Made by a program: the position numbers and the translations under genes. DNA of 48,839 bases from Pseudoduganella violacea. GTDB lineage: Bacteria > Pseudomonadota > Gammaproteobacteria > Burkholderiales > Burkholderiaceae_D. The DNA lies in contig NZ_JACHXD010000027.1 in assembly GCF_014191875.1 (NCBI RefSeq), forward strand, positions 1 to 48,839, given 5' to 3'. Position 1 is the first letter of the stretch. The number at the start of each line of letters is the position of its first letter. Below, one piece after another: positions 6,741-15,697 of the stretch. Below the pieces are notes generated by a model, which was not told the DNA's origin, did no database searches, and was given only the letters and a program-made list of their open reading frames with translations.

Positions 6741-8099
6741 CTAACTCCGGTTGTCTACCTGGGCCAGCACCGTGGTGCCGGCCGGCGAGGATGCGATCTC
6801 GAACTTGCCGCCGATCGCGTCCATGCGTTCCATCATATTGCGCAATCCGATGCCCCGCTTGGGGTGGACGGCGATGCCGTCGGCGTCGAAGCCGCTGCCG
6901 TTGTCGGTGATGCGCAGGCTGACGCGCTCCGGCGTGCCGGTCAGGCGGATCTCGATGCGGCTGGCGCCCGCGTGGCGCTCGATATTGGTCAATGCTTCCT
7001 GGGCGATGCGAAACAGCACCGTGTTGGCCACATCGGCCAGGCCTTCGGTGCAGCCCTCGGCCTTGAAATCGATCGGCGTGCCGCTATCGTGCTCGAACTC
7101 TTCGGCCAGGTGGCCCAGCGCCGCAGCCAGGCCCAGGTCATCCAGAATCGCGGGACGCAGATTATGCGAGATGCGGCGCACTTCGCCCAGCACATTGTTC
7201 AACTGCTCGGCCGTGTGTTCGAACACGGCTTGCGCCGCCTGCTGCTGTTCGGGATTGCCGGTCAGGCGGATGATGCCGGCTTCGATCTGCAATTTGATCG
7301 ACACCAGCCACTGGCTGATGCCGTCGTGCAGATCGCGCGACAGGCGCGCCCTCTCCTCTTCCTGCGATTCAACCACGCGCTGGGCCAAGGCTTTAAGCTT
7401 GGCGTCGGCCACGCGCGACTCGCTCAGGTTCAGCGCCAGGCCGGAGAAGCCCACGGCCAGCGCGCTCAGTGCCGCGATGCCGGCGATCCACAGCATGGTG
7501 TTGCGGATATTGCCGCGCTGCTGGGCATCGACCTTTTCCAGCGCCTGGTCGACATCATCGAGATAGATGCCGGTGCCCATCATCCAGCCCCATTGCTCCA
7601 GCTGGATCACGTAACCGAGTTTGGGCGCGGCCTTATGGGTCGAAGGCTTGACCCAGGAATAGCGTTCCAGGCCGCCGCCGGCGCGGGCGCGCGCCAGCAG
7701 GCGCTGGATGGTGGGACGGCCTTGCCCGTCGCGCAACTCGAACAGGTTCTGCCCCACCAGCTCGGGCTGGCGCGGATGCATCAGGCTATTGCCCTGCATA
7801 TCGTAGACGAAGAAGTAGCCGTCGTCGCCGAAGCTCAAGGAAGACAGGATGCGCTTGGCCTCGTCCAGCGTGGCGGGATCGCGTCGGCCGGAGCGGTATA
7901 GGTGGGCGACGGAATGCGTGGCCAGCGTCACGTAGTGCTTGAGTTCCGCCTCCTTGCTGGCGAGGTAGGCTTGCTCGATGGTTTCCTTCTGCTGGCGCGC
8001 CAGCGTGTTGGCCTGGTACTGCACGGCCAGCGCAATGGCGCACAGCGCCAGAAACAGCGGCGTGATGGCCAGGAAAATGACTTTCTGCTTCAACTTCAT
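6741..8099 (-). CDS. Cache-domain sensor histidine kinase (NarX/UhpB class)
   Basis: The 452-residue membrane kinase has transmembrane segment 1 at about 7–27, a periplasmic single Cache domain (about 35–195, with DDGYFFVYD and GTGIYLDDVD), transmembrane segment 2 at about 203–224, a HisKA_3 dimerisation domain with phospho-acceptor His258 (LSRDLHDGISQWL), and an ATPase domain with N-box Glu368–Asn372, DNGSGFD (399–405) and GIGLRNM (416–422). Cache domains of this kind usually bind small organic acids. The neighbour cstA (peptide/pyruvate transporter family) suggests a carbon-source signal, which is inference. The regulator gene follows directly. Confidence 0.92.
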   Translation of the reverse strand: MKLKQKVIFLAITPLFLALCAIALAVQYQANTLARQQKETIEQAYLASKEAELKHYVTLATHSVAHLYRSGRRDPATLDEAKRILSSLSFGDDGYFFVYDMQGNSLMHPRQPELVGQNLFELRDGQGRPTIQRLLARARAGGGLERYSWVKPSTHKAAPKLGYVIQLEQWGWMMGTGIYLDDVDQALEKVDAQQRGNIRNTMLWIAGIAALSALAVGFSGLALNLSESRVADAKLKALAQRVVESQEEERARLSRDLHDGISQWLVSIKLQIEAGIIRLTGNPEQQQAAQAVFEHTAEQLNNVLGEVRRISHNLRPAILDDLGLAAALGHLAEEFEHDSGTPIDFKAEGCTEGLADVANTVLFRIAQEALTNIERHAGASRIEIRLTGTPERVSLRITDNGSGFDADGIAVHPKRGIGLRNMMERMDAIGGKFEIASSPAGTTVLAQVDNRS

Positions 8100-8162
8100 T
8101 GCAAGCTCGTAGCGACCAGTGAGTGAGGGGCATTGTACGCCGGGGCGAGGCGGACTTCCTAC

Positions 8163-8172
8163 GTAGTACTAC
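8163..8172. promoter_or_regulatory. palindrome GTAGTACTAC between kinase and cstA
   Basis: The 198-base region between the two divergent genes holds a perfect 10-bp palindrome GTAGTACTAC within CTACGTAGTACTACC. Its dyad size is compatible with a LuxR/NarL-type response regulator dimer. A possible cstA promoter lies downstream: TTGCCC near 8204–8209, a 17-base spacer and AATACT. Both are visual calls only. Confidence 0.35.
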
Positions 8173-8297
8173 CTAGCCCGCCTGCGTAATCCTGCGCTTG
8201 CCCGAGATATTCGCTTCCTGAATACTTTATATAGGCTGAGCGCAGACCATAAGAATAAATCCCCTGCCCGCCATCCCGCTACCCATTGGAGGAAGTA

Positions 8298-10355
8298 ATG
8301 AACCCTGTTTTGAGCAAATTTGGCTGGGCAGCGCTGTCGCTGGCTGGCGCGGGCGCGCTGGGCGTCGTGGCGCTGCAGCGCGGCGAACCAATCAGCGCCA
8401 TCTGGATCGTGATCGCGGCCGTCTGCGTCTACCTGATCGCCTACCGTTTCTACAGCCTGTTCATCGCGCGCGACGTGATGGGCCTGGACCCGAAACGCAT
8501 GACGCCCGCCTACAAATTCAACGATGGCCTGGACCACGTACCGACCAATAAGAACGTGCTGTTCGGCCACCACTTCGCCGCCATCGCTGGCGCTGGTCCG
8601 CTGGTCGGTCCGGTGCTGGCAGCGCAGATGGGCTACCTGCCCGGCATGTTGTGGATTCTGGCCGGGGTGGTGTTTGCCGGCGCGGTGCAGGACTTCATGG
8701 TGCTGTTCATCTCCATGCGCCGCGACGGCCGCTCGCTGGGCGACTTGATCAAATCCGAACTGGGGCCGATCCCCGGCAATATCGCCCTGCTCGGCACCTT
8801 CATGATCATGGTGATCATCCTGGCCGTGCTGGCCCTGATCGTGGTGAAGGCGCTGGCCGGCTCGCCATGGGGCAGTTTCACCGTGATGGCGACCATTCCC
8901 ATCGCCCTGTTCATGGGCGTGTACTCGCGCTATGTGCGCGTGGGCCGCGTCGGCGAAGTCTCGCTGATCGGCTTTGTGCTGCTGATGGCGGCCATCTTCG
9001 GCGGCCAGTACGTGCAGGAGAATCCGGCCCTGGCGCCGCTGTTCACCTATACCGGCACGGAACTGACCTGGATGCTGATCGGCTACGGCTTCATCGCCTC
9101 CGTGCTGCCGGTGTGGCTGCTGCTGGCGCCGCGCGACTACCTGTCCACCTTCCTCAAGATCGGCACCATCGTCGGCCTGGCGCTGGGCATCCTGATCGCC
9201 GCGCCGTATCTGCAAATGCCGGCCGTGACCAAATTCATCGACGGCAGCGGCCCGGTATGGTCGGGCAACCTCTTCCCCTTCCTGTTCATCACGATTGCCT
9301 GCGGCGCCGTCTCCGGCTTCCACGCCCTGATCTCCTCCGGCACCACGCCCAAGATGATCGAGAACGAAACCCACGCCCGCTTCATCGGCTATGGCGCCAT
9401 GCTGATGGAATCCTTCGTCGCCATCATGGCCCTGGTGGCCGCGTCGACCATCGAACCGGGCATCTACTTCGCCATGAACAGCCCGGCCGCGCTGATCGGC
9501 ACCACCGCCGAATCGGCCGCGCAAGCCATCTCGCAATGGGGCTTCCGCGTCACGCCGGAAATGCTGACGCAGACCGCCAAGGACGTGGGTGAACACACCA
9601 TCATCTCGCGCGCCGGCGGCGCACCGACGCTGGCCGTGGGCATGGCGCATATCCTGTCGAACGTCATCGGCGGCAAAGCCATGATGGCCTTCTGGTACCA
9701 CTTCGCCATCCTGTTCGAAGCCCTGTTCATCCTGACCGCCGTCGACGCCGGCACGCGCGCCGGCCGCTTCATGCTGCAGGATCTGCTGGGCGCCTTCGCC
9801 CCATCGCTGAAACGCACCGACTCCGTGTTCGCCAGCCTGCTCGCCACCGGCTTGTGCGTGGCCGCCTGGGGCTACTTCCTGTACCAGGGCGTGGTCGATC
9901 CGCTGGGCGGCATCAACACCCTGTGGCCGCTGTTCGGCATCGCCAACCAGATGCTGGCCGGTATCGCGCTGATTCTCGCCACCTGCGTGCTGTTCAAGAT
10001 GAAGCGCGCCCGCTTCGCCTGGGTCACGCTGCTGCCCACCGTCTGGCTGCTGCTGTGCACCCTGACCGCCGGCTGGCAGAAAATCTTCGCCGCCAATCCG
10101 AAAGTCGGCTTCCTCGCGCACGCCGCCAAATACCAGGCCGCGCTCGACAAAGGCGAACTACTGGCCCCGGCCAAATCGCTCGACCAGATGCGCCAGGTGA
10201 TCTTCAACGACTACCTCGACGCCTCGCTGGCCGGCTTCTTCATCGTCGTCGTGCTGGCCGTGCTGATCTTCGGCGTGCGCACCGCCCTGGCCGCGCGCGC
10301 CAACGCCAAGCCGAGCCACAAGGAAAGCCCGGTACAGCTGATGCCGGCCGCCTGA
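8298..10355 (+). CDS. cstA: CstA family carbon starvation transporter
   Basis: The start is ATG at 8298, preceded by GGAGGAA; a TTG at 8286 is in frame but lies on the ribosome binding site. The 685-residue protein is a many-pass inner-membrane protein of the CstA/BtsT family (E. coli 701 and 716 residues) with the typical NKNVLFGHHFAAIAGAGPLV segment (about 75–95) and GPVLAAQMGYLPGMLWIL. Family members import peptides or pyruvate, the latter with proton symport. Which substrate applies here is not decided by the sequence. It is followed after 2 bases by a YbdD/YjiX-like gene, the usual partner, and faces a Cache kinase/regulator pair. The opposite strand carries a 650-codon ORF, an artefact of GC-rich codon use. 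Confidence 0.95.
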   Translation: MNPVLSKFGWAALSLAGAGALGVVALQRGEPISAIWIVIAAVCVYLIAYRFYSLFIARDVMGLDPKRMTPAYKFNDGLDHVPTNKNVLFGHHFAAIAGAGPLVGPVLAAQMGYLPGMLWILAGVVFAGAVQDFMVLFISMRRDGRSLGDLIKSELGPIPGNIALLGTFMIMVIILAVLALIVVKALAGSPWGSFTVMATIPIALFMGVYSRYVRVGRVGEVSLIGFVLLMAAIFGGQYVQENPALAPLFTYTGTELTWMLIGYGFIASVLPVWLLLAPRDYLSTFLKIGTIVGLALGILIAAPYLQMPAVTKFIDGSGPVWSGNLFPFLFITIACGAVSGFHALISSGTTPKMIENETHARFIGYGAMLMESFVAIMALVAASTIEPGIYFAMNSPAALIGTTAESAAQAISQWGFRVTPEMLTQTAKDVGEHTIISRAGGAPTLAVGMAHILSNVIGGKAMMAFWYHFAILFEALFILTAVDAGTRAGRFMLQDLLGAFAPSLKRTDSVFASLLATGLCVAAWGYFLYQGVVDPLGGINTLWPLFGIANQMLAGIALILATCVLFKMKRARFAWVTLLPTVWLLLCTLTAGWQKIFAANPKVGFLAHAAKYQAALDKGELLAPAKSLDQMRQVIFNDYLDASLAGFFIVVVLAVLIFGVRTALAARANAKPSHKESPVQLMPAA

Positions 10356-10357
10356 GC

Positions 10358-10558
10358 ATGTTGAACGAAATCGTCAAAGCAGGCCGCTACCTCGGACAAA
10401 GCATGCGTCTGATGGTCGGCTTGCCCGAATATGACAGCTACGTCGCCCATCGCGAAGCCACCCACCCCGGCGAGCCGATGATGAGCTACGAAGAATTCTT
10501 CCGCGAGCGGCAAGAAGCCCGCTACGGCGGCGCCGGCAAGCGCGGCGGCTGCTGCTAA
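10358..10558 (+). CDS. YbdD/YjiX family small protein (DUF466)
   Basis: This small protein has 66 residues and a start codon 2 bases after the cstA stop. It carries the family signature GLPEYDSYVAHREATHPGEPMMSYEEFF (residues about 22–49, split by reading only) and ends in a basic Gly/Cys-rich tail (KRGGCC). Homologues YbdD and YjiX sit downstream of cstA and btsT in E. coli and are reported to support transporter activity. Function here is by context. Confidence 0.9.
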   Translation: MLNEIVKAGRYLGQSMRLMVGLPEYDSYVAHREATHPGEPMMSYEEFFRERQEARYGGAGKRGGCC

Positions 10559-10560
10559 CC

Positions 10561-10676
10561 TTTGATCTTCCTCAACAAATGTCCACCCTGGTGTCAGGCA
10601 CTAGGGCGGACATTCTTTGATCTAAATCAGCAAATGTCTAACCCTGGTGCCTGACACCAGGGTTAGACATTGTTTG
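10561..10676. repeat. tandem pair of REP-like palindromes
   Basis: Two units with a 55-base period, each beginning TTTGATCT, hold hairpins at 10578–10614 (16-bp arms, two mismatches, loop TCAGG) and 10633–10671 (perfect 17-bp arms, loop CCTGA). The core is GGTG-CCTGA-CACC or its inverse, and flanks begin AATGTC. They follow the cstA–ybdD operon and may end its transcription or protect its 3' end, although no T-run follows. The same core recurs at 24981–25033. Confidence 0.8.
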
Positions 10677-10776
10677 ATGTGGCGCAAAGGGGATGGGAAG
10701 GGGTTGCGTCGGCGCAAGGTGGGGGATGGGCAGGAGGCTATATTTTTCCTGTTGGAATCCTTTATCGGCGGCGGCA

Positions 10777-13584
10777 ATGCTCAACTTCGAACGTTCCGGC
10801 CTTAGTCAGAAACTGACCATCATTTCGGTCCTGTCCACCGGCAGCGCTTTGCTGCTGGTGTTCCTGGCGTTCGCGCTGACGACGGTGCTCGGCCATGCGG
10901 ATGATGAGCAGAAGCAGCTTGCCTCCCTGGCCGATGTGGTCGGGGCCAGCAGCGTGCAGGCTTTGCTGTTTGCCGATCGCGTGCAGGCGGAGCAGAACTT
11001 GGCGGCGCTGGCGGTGAAGGATCAGATTACGCGGGCCGCTCTGTTCGACCGCGAGGGCCGGGTGTTCGCCAGTTTTCCGGCGTCGTCCGCGCGCCCACCA
11101 TCCTTGTCGCCGCAGGGCGTCGCGGCGCTGGTCGGCCAGCCGCTCAGCGAACGGGCCGGTGCGCCTTGGCGTCCGCTGACCCGCCTCTACCGGCCGGTGC
11201 GCGTGGGGCCGCATGCGATCGGCGCGGTGATGGTGGAGGCGGGCCAGCTCGGCATGTGGCTGGGCATCCTGAAGAACCTGGGCATCACGGGGGCGGCCAC
11301 CGCCCTCTCCTTCCTGTTGGCGCAGATGCTGGCGGCGCGTTTCAAGGGCAGCATCGCGGAGCCGATCGGCAAGCTGGTGGCGGCGGCGCAACAGGTGTCG
11401 AGCAGCCAGACTTACTCGCAGGTGCAGCACAGCCGCAGTGATGAACTGGGCACGCTGATCGATAGCTTCAACCATATGCTGGCGCAGATCGAGAACCGCG
11501 ATACGCGCTTGGCGCAGTACCGCGATCAGCTGGAGCGCCAGGTCAGCGTGCGCACCGAACAACTGGAGAAGGCGAAGAACGCGGCGGAGGCGGCGAGCCA
11601 GGCCAAGAGCGCCTTCCTGGCCACGATGAGCCACGAAATCCGCACGCCGATGAACGGGGTGCTGGGCATGACCGAGCTGCTGATGGCCACGCGCCTGAGC
11701 GAGGAACAGCGCCATTACACCAGCATGGTCAAGCGTTCGGGCGAGCATCTGCTGGTGATCATCAACGATATCCTGGACTTCTCCAAGATCGAGGCGGGCA
11801 AGCTGACGGTGGAGTACATCCATTTCAACTTCCGCGAGCTGCTGGACGATATCGATTATGTGTTTTCGCCGCAGGCGCAGGCCAAGGGGCTGGACCTGCA
11901 TTTCGAGATCGCCAACGATATCCCGATCGCCATCTGCGGCGATCCGAACCGGCTGCGCCAGGTGATCGTGAACCTGATGGGCAATGCCATCAAGTTCACC
12001 GACAAGGGCCGCATCCAGCTCAAGGTCTACGTCACCGGCGAGGATGCGCAAACCGTGCGCATGCGCTTCGAGGTGCACGATACCGGCTTGGGCGTGGCGC
12101 GCGAGGCGCGCAGCCGCATCTTCGACTCCTTCTCCCAGGCCGATGGTTCGACCACACGCAAGCATGGCGGCACCGGCCTGGGGCTGGCGATTTCGCGCCA
12201 GCTGGTGGAGCTGATGGGCGGGCAGATCGGCGTCGACAACGCGCTCGCGCAAGGTTCGGTCTTCTGGTTCACCGTGCAGTTCGACAAGCGCCGTGTCGAT
12301 GGCGACGAATCCGGCTTTAGCCAGAAGAGCAAGGGTTTGCGCGCGCTGATCGCCGATCCGCATCCGGACAGCCGCGCCGTGCTGGAACGCCTGCTTGGGC
12401 GCTGGCATCTGCACTGCGACAGCGCCGCCACGGCGGCGGAAGCGCTGCGCCTGCTGCACGCCGGCGCCAGCAGCGGCCAGCCCTACGACGCGGCCTTGCT
12501 GGATATGGACTTGCCAGGCATCAGCGGGCTGGCGCTGGCAGCCGAGATCAAGGCCGATGCCGCGCTGTCCGGCGTGCGCCTGCTGCTGCTCAGCACAGAG
12601 CGCAGCGCGGCCGATACGGTGCAGCGGCGCGAGGCCGGCGTGGCCTTCCAGCTGATCAAGCCGGCGCGCGACTGCGATCTGTATGAATGCCTGGTGACGC
12701 CGGCCCGCGGCGGCGAAGGCACGCGGCCGATGACGGCGCTGGCGCCCGCGGGCGCGCGGCTGCCGCGCGCCAAGCGTCCGCTGCGCGTGCTGCTGGCCGA
12801 GGACAATCCGGTCAATGTCGAAGTGGCGCTGGCCATGCTGAACAGCCTGGGACTGGACGCCGTTTGCGCCGGCAATGGCGAGGAAGCCTTGACGGCGGTG
12901 GGCGCCGCGCATTTCGACCTGCTGCTGATGGACTGCCAGATGCCGGTGATGGATGGCATGGCCGCCACCAAGGAAATCCGCCGCCGCGAAAAGCAGAGCG
13001 GCCACGCCCGCCACCTGCCGGTCATCGCCATCACGGCCAATGCCTTGCAGGGCGACCGCGAAAACTGCCTGGCGGCGGGCATGGACGATTATCTGAGCAA
13101 GCCTTTCAGCCGCCAGGCGCTGGCCGACACCCTGTCGCGCTGGATCGCGCTGCCGCGCGCCGCCAGCATGCATCACGCCGATCTGGCGCCGCCGCCGGAA
13201 AAGCCCGCAGTGGCGCAAGCCGCGCCGCCCGTAACGGTGCTGAACCGCCACGCGCTGGAGGCCATCCGCGCCCTCAGCGCCGATGGCGAGGCGCTGCTGC
13301 AGCGCGTGATCCACGCCTATGTGGACGATACGCCCGCCCATCTGCAAACCCTGCGCGAAGCCATCGCCTGCCTGAATATGGGCGGCATCCGCAAGGCCGC
13401 GCACAGTCTGAAATCAAGCAGCGCCAATGTCGGCGCCGACGCGCTGGCCCGGCTCTGCAAGGAAATGGAATTGCTGGGCCGCGCCGATTCCACCGAGGGC
13501 GCGGAAAAACTGTTGAGCAATATGGAGCGCGAGTTCCAGACGGTGCGTCATTCCCTGAGTGCCATCCTAGAGAAGGAAACCTGA
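10777..13584 (+). CDS. hybrid sensor histidine kinase (CHASE8-like, HAMP, HisKA, HATPase, REC, REC, Hpt)
   Basis: The start is taken at ATG 10777 (935 residues) because the protein then opens with a short basic segment and a membrane helix (about 15–37); upstream in-frame ATGs at 10693 and 10726 would add an unlikely Trp/Cys-rich leader. A periplasmic region of about 125 residues looks like CHASE8, followed by a second helix (about 160–185) and HAMP. The kinase core has His286 (ATMSHEIRTPMNGVLGM), N-box VNLMGNAIKFTD and GGTGLGLAIS. REC1 (about 515–640) keeps LLDMDLPG and Lys but has ADP in place of the usual DD. REC2 (about 665–790) has AEDN, LLMDCQMPVMDG and SKPF. The C-terminal Hpt domain shows AAHSLKSSSANVGA. 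It is a BarA-type phosphorelay kinase, and its stop lies 1 base before the REC-GGDEF-EAL gene. Confidence 0.9.
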   Translation: MLNFERSGLSQKLTIISVLSTGSALLLVFLAFALTTVLGHADDEQKQLASLADVVGASSVQALLFADRVQAEQNLAALAVKDQITRAALFDREGRVFASFPASSARPPSLSPQGVAALVGQPLSERAGAPWRPLTRLYRPVRVGPHAIGAVMVEAGQLGMWLGILKNLGITGAATALSFLLAQMLAARFKGSIAEPIGKLVAAAQQVSSSQTYSQVQHSRSDELGTLIDSFNHMLAQIENRDTRLAQYRDQLERQVSVRTEQLEKAKNAAEAASQAKSAFLATMSHEIRTPMNGVLGMTELLMATRLSEEQRHYTSMVKRSGEHLLVIINDILDFSKIEAGKLTVEYIHFNFRELLDDIDYVFSPQAQAKGLDLHFEIANDIPIAICGDPNRLRQVIVNLMGNAIKFTDKGRIQLKVYVTGEDAQTVRMRFEVHDTGLGVAREARSRIFDSFSQADGSTTRKHGGTGLGLAISRQLVELMGGQIGVDNALAQGSVFWFTVQFDKRRVDGDESGFSQKSKGLRALIADPHPDSRAVLERLLGRWHLHCDSAATAAEALRLLHAGASSGQPYDAALLDMDLPGISGLALAAEIKADAALSGVRLLLLSTERSAADTVQRREAGVAFQLIKPARDCDLYECLVTPARGGEGTRPMTALAPAGARLPRAKRPLRVLLAEDNPVNVEVALAMLNSLGLDAVCAGNGEEALTAVGAAHFDLLLMDCQMPVMDGMAATKEIRRREKQSGHARHLPVIAITANALQGDRENCLAAGMDDYLSKPFSRQALADTLSRWIALPRAASMHHADLAPPPEKPAVAQAAPPVTVLNRHALEAIRALSADGEALLQRVIHAYVDDTPAHLQTLREAIACLNMGGIRKAAHSLKSSSANVGADALARLCKEMELLGRADSTEGAEKLLSNMEREFQTVRHSLSAILEKET

Positions 13585-13585
13585 T

Positions 13586-15697
13586 ATGGGCACACTACAT
13601 TCCCCCAAACGCGGCACCGTGCTGGTGGCTGACGATGATCCCGTCATGCGCCTGCTGATGCTGGAGATGCTGGCGCAGGTCGGCTTGAACGCGGTGGAAG
13701 CGGCGGACGGCTCGGCAGCCCTGTCCTGCTTCCGCCAGATGTGCCCCGACCTGGTGCTGCTCGACGTGGACATGCCGGGCGTGGATGGCTTTACCGTCTG
13801 CCGCGAAATCCGCCAGATGGAGCATGGCGCCACGGTCCCCATCATCATGGTCACGGGCGGCGACGATCTGGAAGCGGTGACGCAGGCTTATGAGGTGGGC
13901 GCCACGGACTTCATTTCCAAGCCGATCAACTGGCCCATCCTCGGCCACCGCGTGCTGTACGTGCTGCGCGCCAGCGACGCCATCGCCCGCCTGCGCATCG
14001 CCGACGCCCACAACCGCGCCGTGCTGGCGGCAATTCCCGACACCTTCTTCCGCCTCAGTCCCGAGGGTTTTTATCTGGACTATGAGCAGGGCCATGGCCC
14101 CGGCGCCACCTTGGCCGAAACGCGCTGCGTGGGCCGCCACGTCAGCGAGGTGCTGCCCGCCCCCATCGCGCAGCGTTTGATGCTGGAGCTGGAATGCGTG
14201 CTCGACACCCACGACATCCGTTCCGTCGACTATGAGCTGTTCAGCGGCGGCATGCTGCACCACTTCGAGGCGCGCCTGGTCAATACCGGCGCGGGCGAGG
14301 TGCTGGGCCTGGTGCGCGACATCAGCGAGCGCAAACGCACGGAGGACCAGATCCGCCGCCTGGCCTACTGCGACAGCCTGACCGGCATCCCCAACCGCCA
14401 GGCCTTCCTCGAATCGCTGGAGCATGAGCTGCAGCGCTCGCGCGCCGGCGGGTGCAAGTTCGCCGTGCTGTTCATGGACCTGGATTCCTTCAAGCGCATC
14501 AACGACACGCTGGGCCACAATGTGGGCGACCTGCTGCTGCAAGCCGTCTCGGAGCGCCTGCATGAAACCATCCGCCCCGGCGACACGGTGTCCCTGCTTG
14601 GCCACGGCAGCCTGGCGCGCCTGGGCGGCGACGAGTTCACCATCCTGATCCCCGACCTGCAGCAGGTCGAGGATGCGCTGCATGTGGCGCAGCGCGTCAA
14701 GGACGCCATGCGCCGCCCCTTCCAGCTCGACGGCCATGAAATCTTCGTCACGGCCAGCATCGGCATCTCACTGTATCCGCAGGACGGCGAGGACAGCAGC
14801 TCCCTGCTCAAGTACGCCGACACCGCCATGTACCACGCCAAGAACTGCGGCAAGGACAATGCGAAGCTGTACAGCTCTTCGCTGACGATGCAGATCATGA
14901 GCCATGTGAAGCTGGAGGTCGGCCTGCGCAAAGCCTTGCAGAACGATGAGCTGTATCTGCTGTACCAGCCCCAGGTCGATGTGTCCAGCGCCCAGCTGGT
15001 GGGCGTGGAGGCGCTGGTACGCTGGCGCCATCCCGAGCACGGCGTGATTCCCCCCAATGAATTCATCCCGCTGGCCGAAGAAACAGGGCTGATCGTACCG
15101 ATCGGCGAGTGGGTGCTGCGCACCGCCTGCAAGCAGGCGCGCGCCTGGCAGCAGGCTTGCCAGCGGCCGGTGCGCATGGCGGTCAACCTCTCGGCCAAGC
15201 AATTCAAGGACGAGAACCTGAGCCAGATCGTGGTCTCGGCCCTGCACGACACGGGGCTGGAGCCGCGCCTGCTGGAGCTGGAGCTGACCGAAGGCACGCT
15301 GATGGACGACGCGCGCGCCACCATGGCCACGCTGGACCAGCTGCGCGGCATCGGCGTCTACCTTTCGATCGACGATTTCGGCACCGGCTATTCATCCATG
15401 AGCTATCTGAAGCGCTTCGATGTGCGGGCGCTCAAGATCGACAAGAGCTTCATCAGCGGCCTGCCGCAGGATTCGGAGAATGCCGCCATCACGCGCGCCA
15501 TCATCGCCATGGCACACGGCTTGAAAATGGTGGTGGTGGCGGAAGGCGTGGAAACCAATGCCCAGCTTCATTTGCTGGAGCAGTATGGCTGCGATCTGGT
15601 GCAGGGATTTTTCCTCGGCCATCCATCGCCGCAGGAATCGATCGCGCAGATGCTCAACCGGCAGCGCCTGTTGAGCGTTCCGCTGTCCGGCACCTAG
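13586..15697 (+). CDS. REC-GGDEF-EAL cyclic di-GMP response regulator
   Basis: This 703-residue protein has a receiver domain (10–130) with Asp16–18, phospho-acceptor Asp60 (LVLLDVDMPG) and Lys of SKPI, a PAS-like linker (about 150–250), GGDEF (about 255–425; LGGDEF near 347) and EAL (about 445–695; VEALVRW near 475, DDFGTGYSS, KIDKSF, AEGVET). The usual ELTES motif reads ELTEG. Both enzyme sites otherwise look complete. It begins 1 base after the hybrid kinase with GAAGGAAAC upstream, so the kinase's Hpt domain is the likely phosphate donor to its receiver. It is cytosolic. Confidence 0.93.
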   Translation: MGTLHSPKRGTVLVADDDPVMRLLMLEMLAQVGLNAVEAADGSAALSCFRQMCPDLVLLDVDMPGVDGFTVCREIRQMEHGATVPIIMVTGGDDLEAVTQAYEVGATDFISKPINWPILGHRVLYVLRASDAIARLRIADAHNRAVLAAIPDTFFRLSPEGFYLDYEQGHGPGATLAETRCVGRHVSEVLPAPIAQRLMLELECVLDTHDIRSVDYELFSGGMLHHFEARLVNTGAGEVLGLVRDISERKRTEDQIRRLAYCDSLTGIPNRQAFLESLEHELQRSRAGGCKFAVLFMDLDSFKRINDTLGHNVGDLLLQAVSERLHETIRPGDTVSLLGHGSLARLGGDEFTILIPDLQQVEDALHVAQRVKDAMRRPFQLDGHEIFVTASIGISLYPQDGEDSSSLLKYADTAMYHAKNCGKDNAKLYSSSLTMQIMSHVKLEVGLRKALQNDELYLLYQPQVDVSSAQLVGVEALVRWRHPEHGVIPPNEFIPLAEETGLIVPIGEWVLRTACKQARAWQQACQRPVRMAVNLSAKQFKDENLSQIVVSALHDTGLEPRLLELELTEGTLMDDARATMATLDQLRGIGVYLSIDDFGTGYSSMSYLKRFDVRALKIDKSFISGLPQDSENAAITRAIIAMAHGLKMVVVAEGVETNAQLHLLEQYGCDLVQGFFLGHPSPQESIAQMLNRQRLLSVPLSGT

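Noticed and set aside
8169..10121. 650-codon open frame opposite cstA
   Set aside because: Its product is rich in Gly, His, Gln and Arg without domain, and it mirrors the strong codon bias of cstA; a GC-rich shadow.
10693..10776. N-terminal extension of the hybrid kinase
   Set aside because: It would place a Trp/Cys/Arg-rich leader before the first membrane helix; ATG 10777 fits the membrane protein better.
10762..13404. 880-codon open frame opposite the hybrid kinase
   Set aside because: Low-complexity His/Gln/Arg/Ala product with no ribosome binding site; the sense frame has all kinase motifs.
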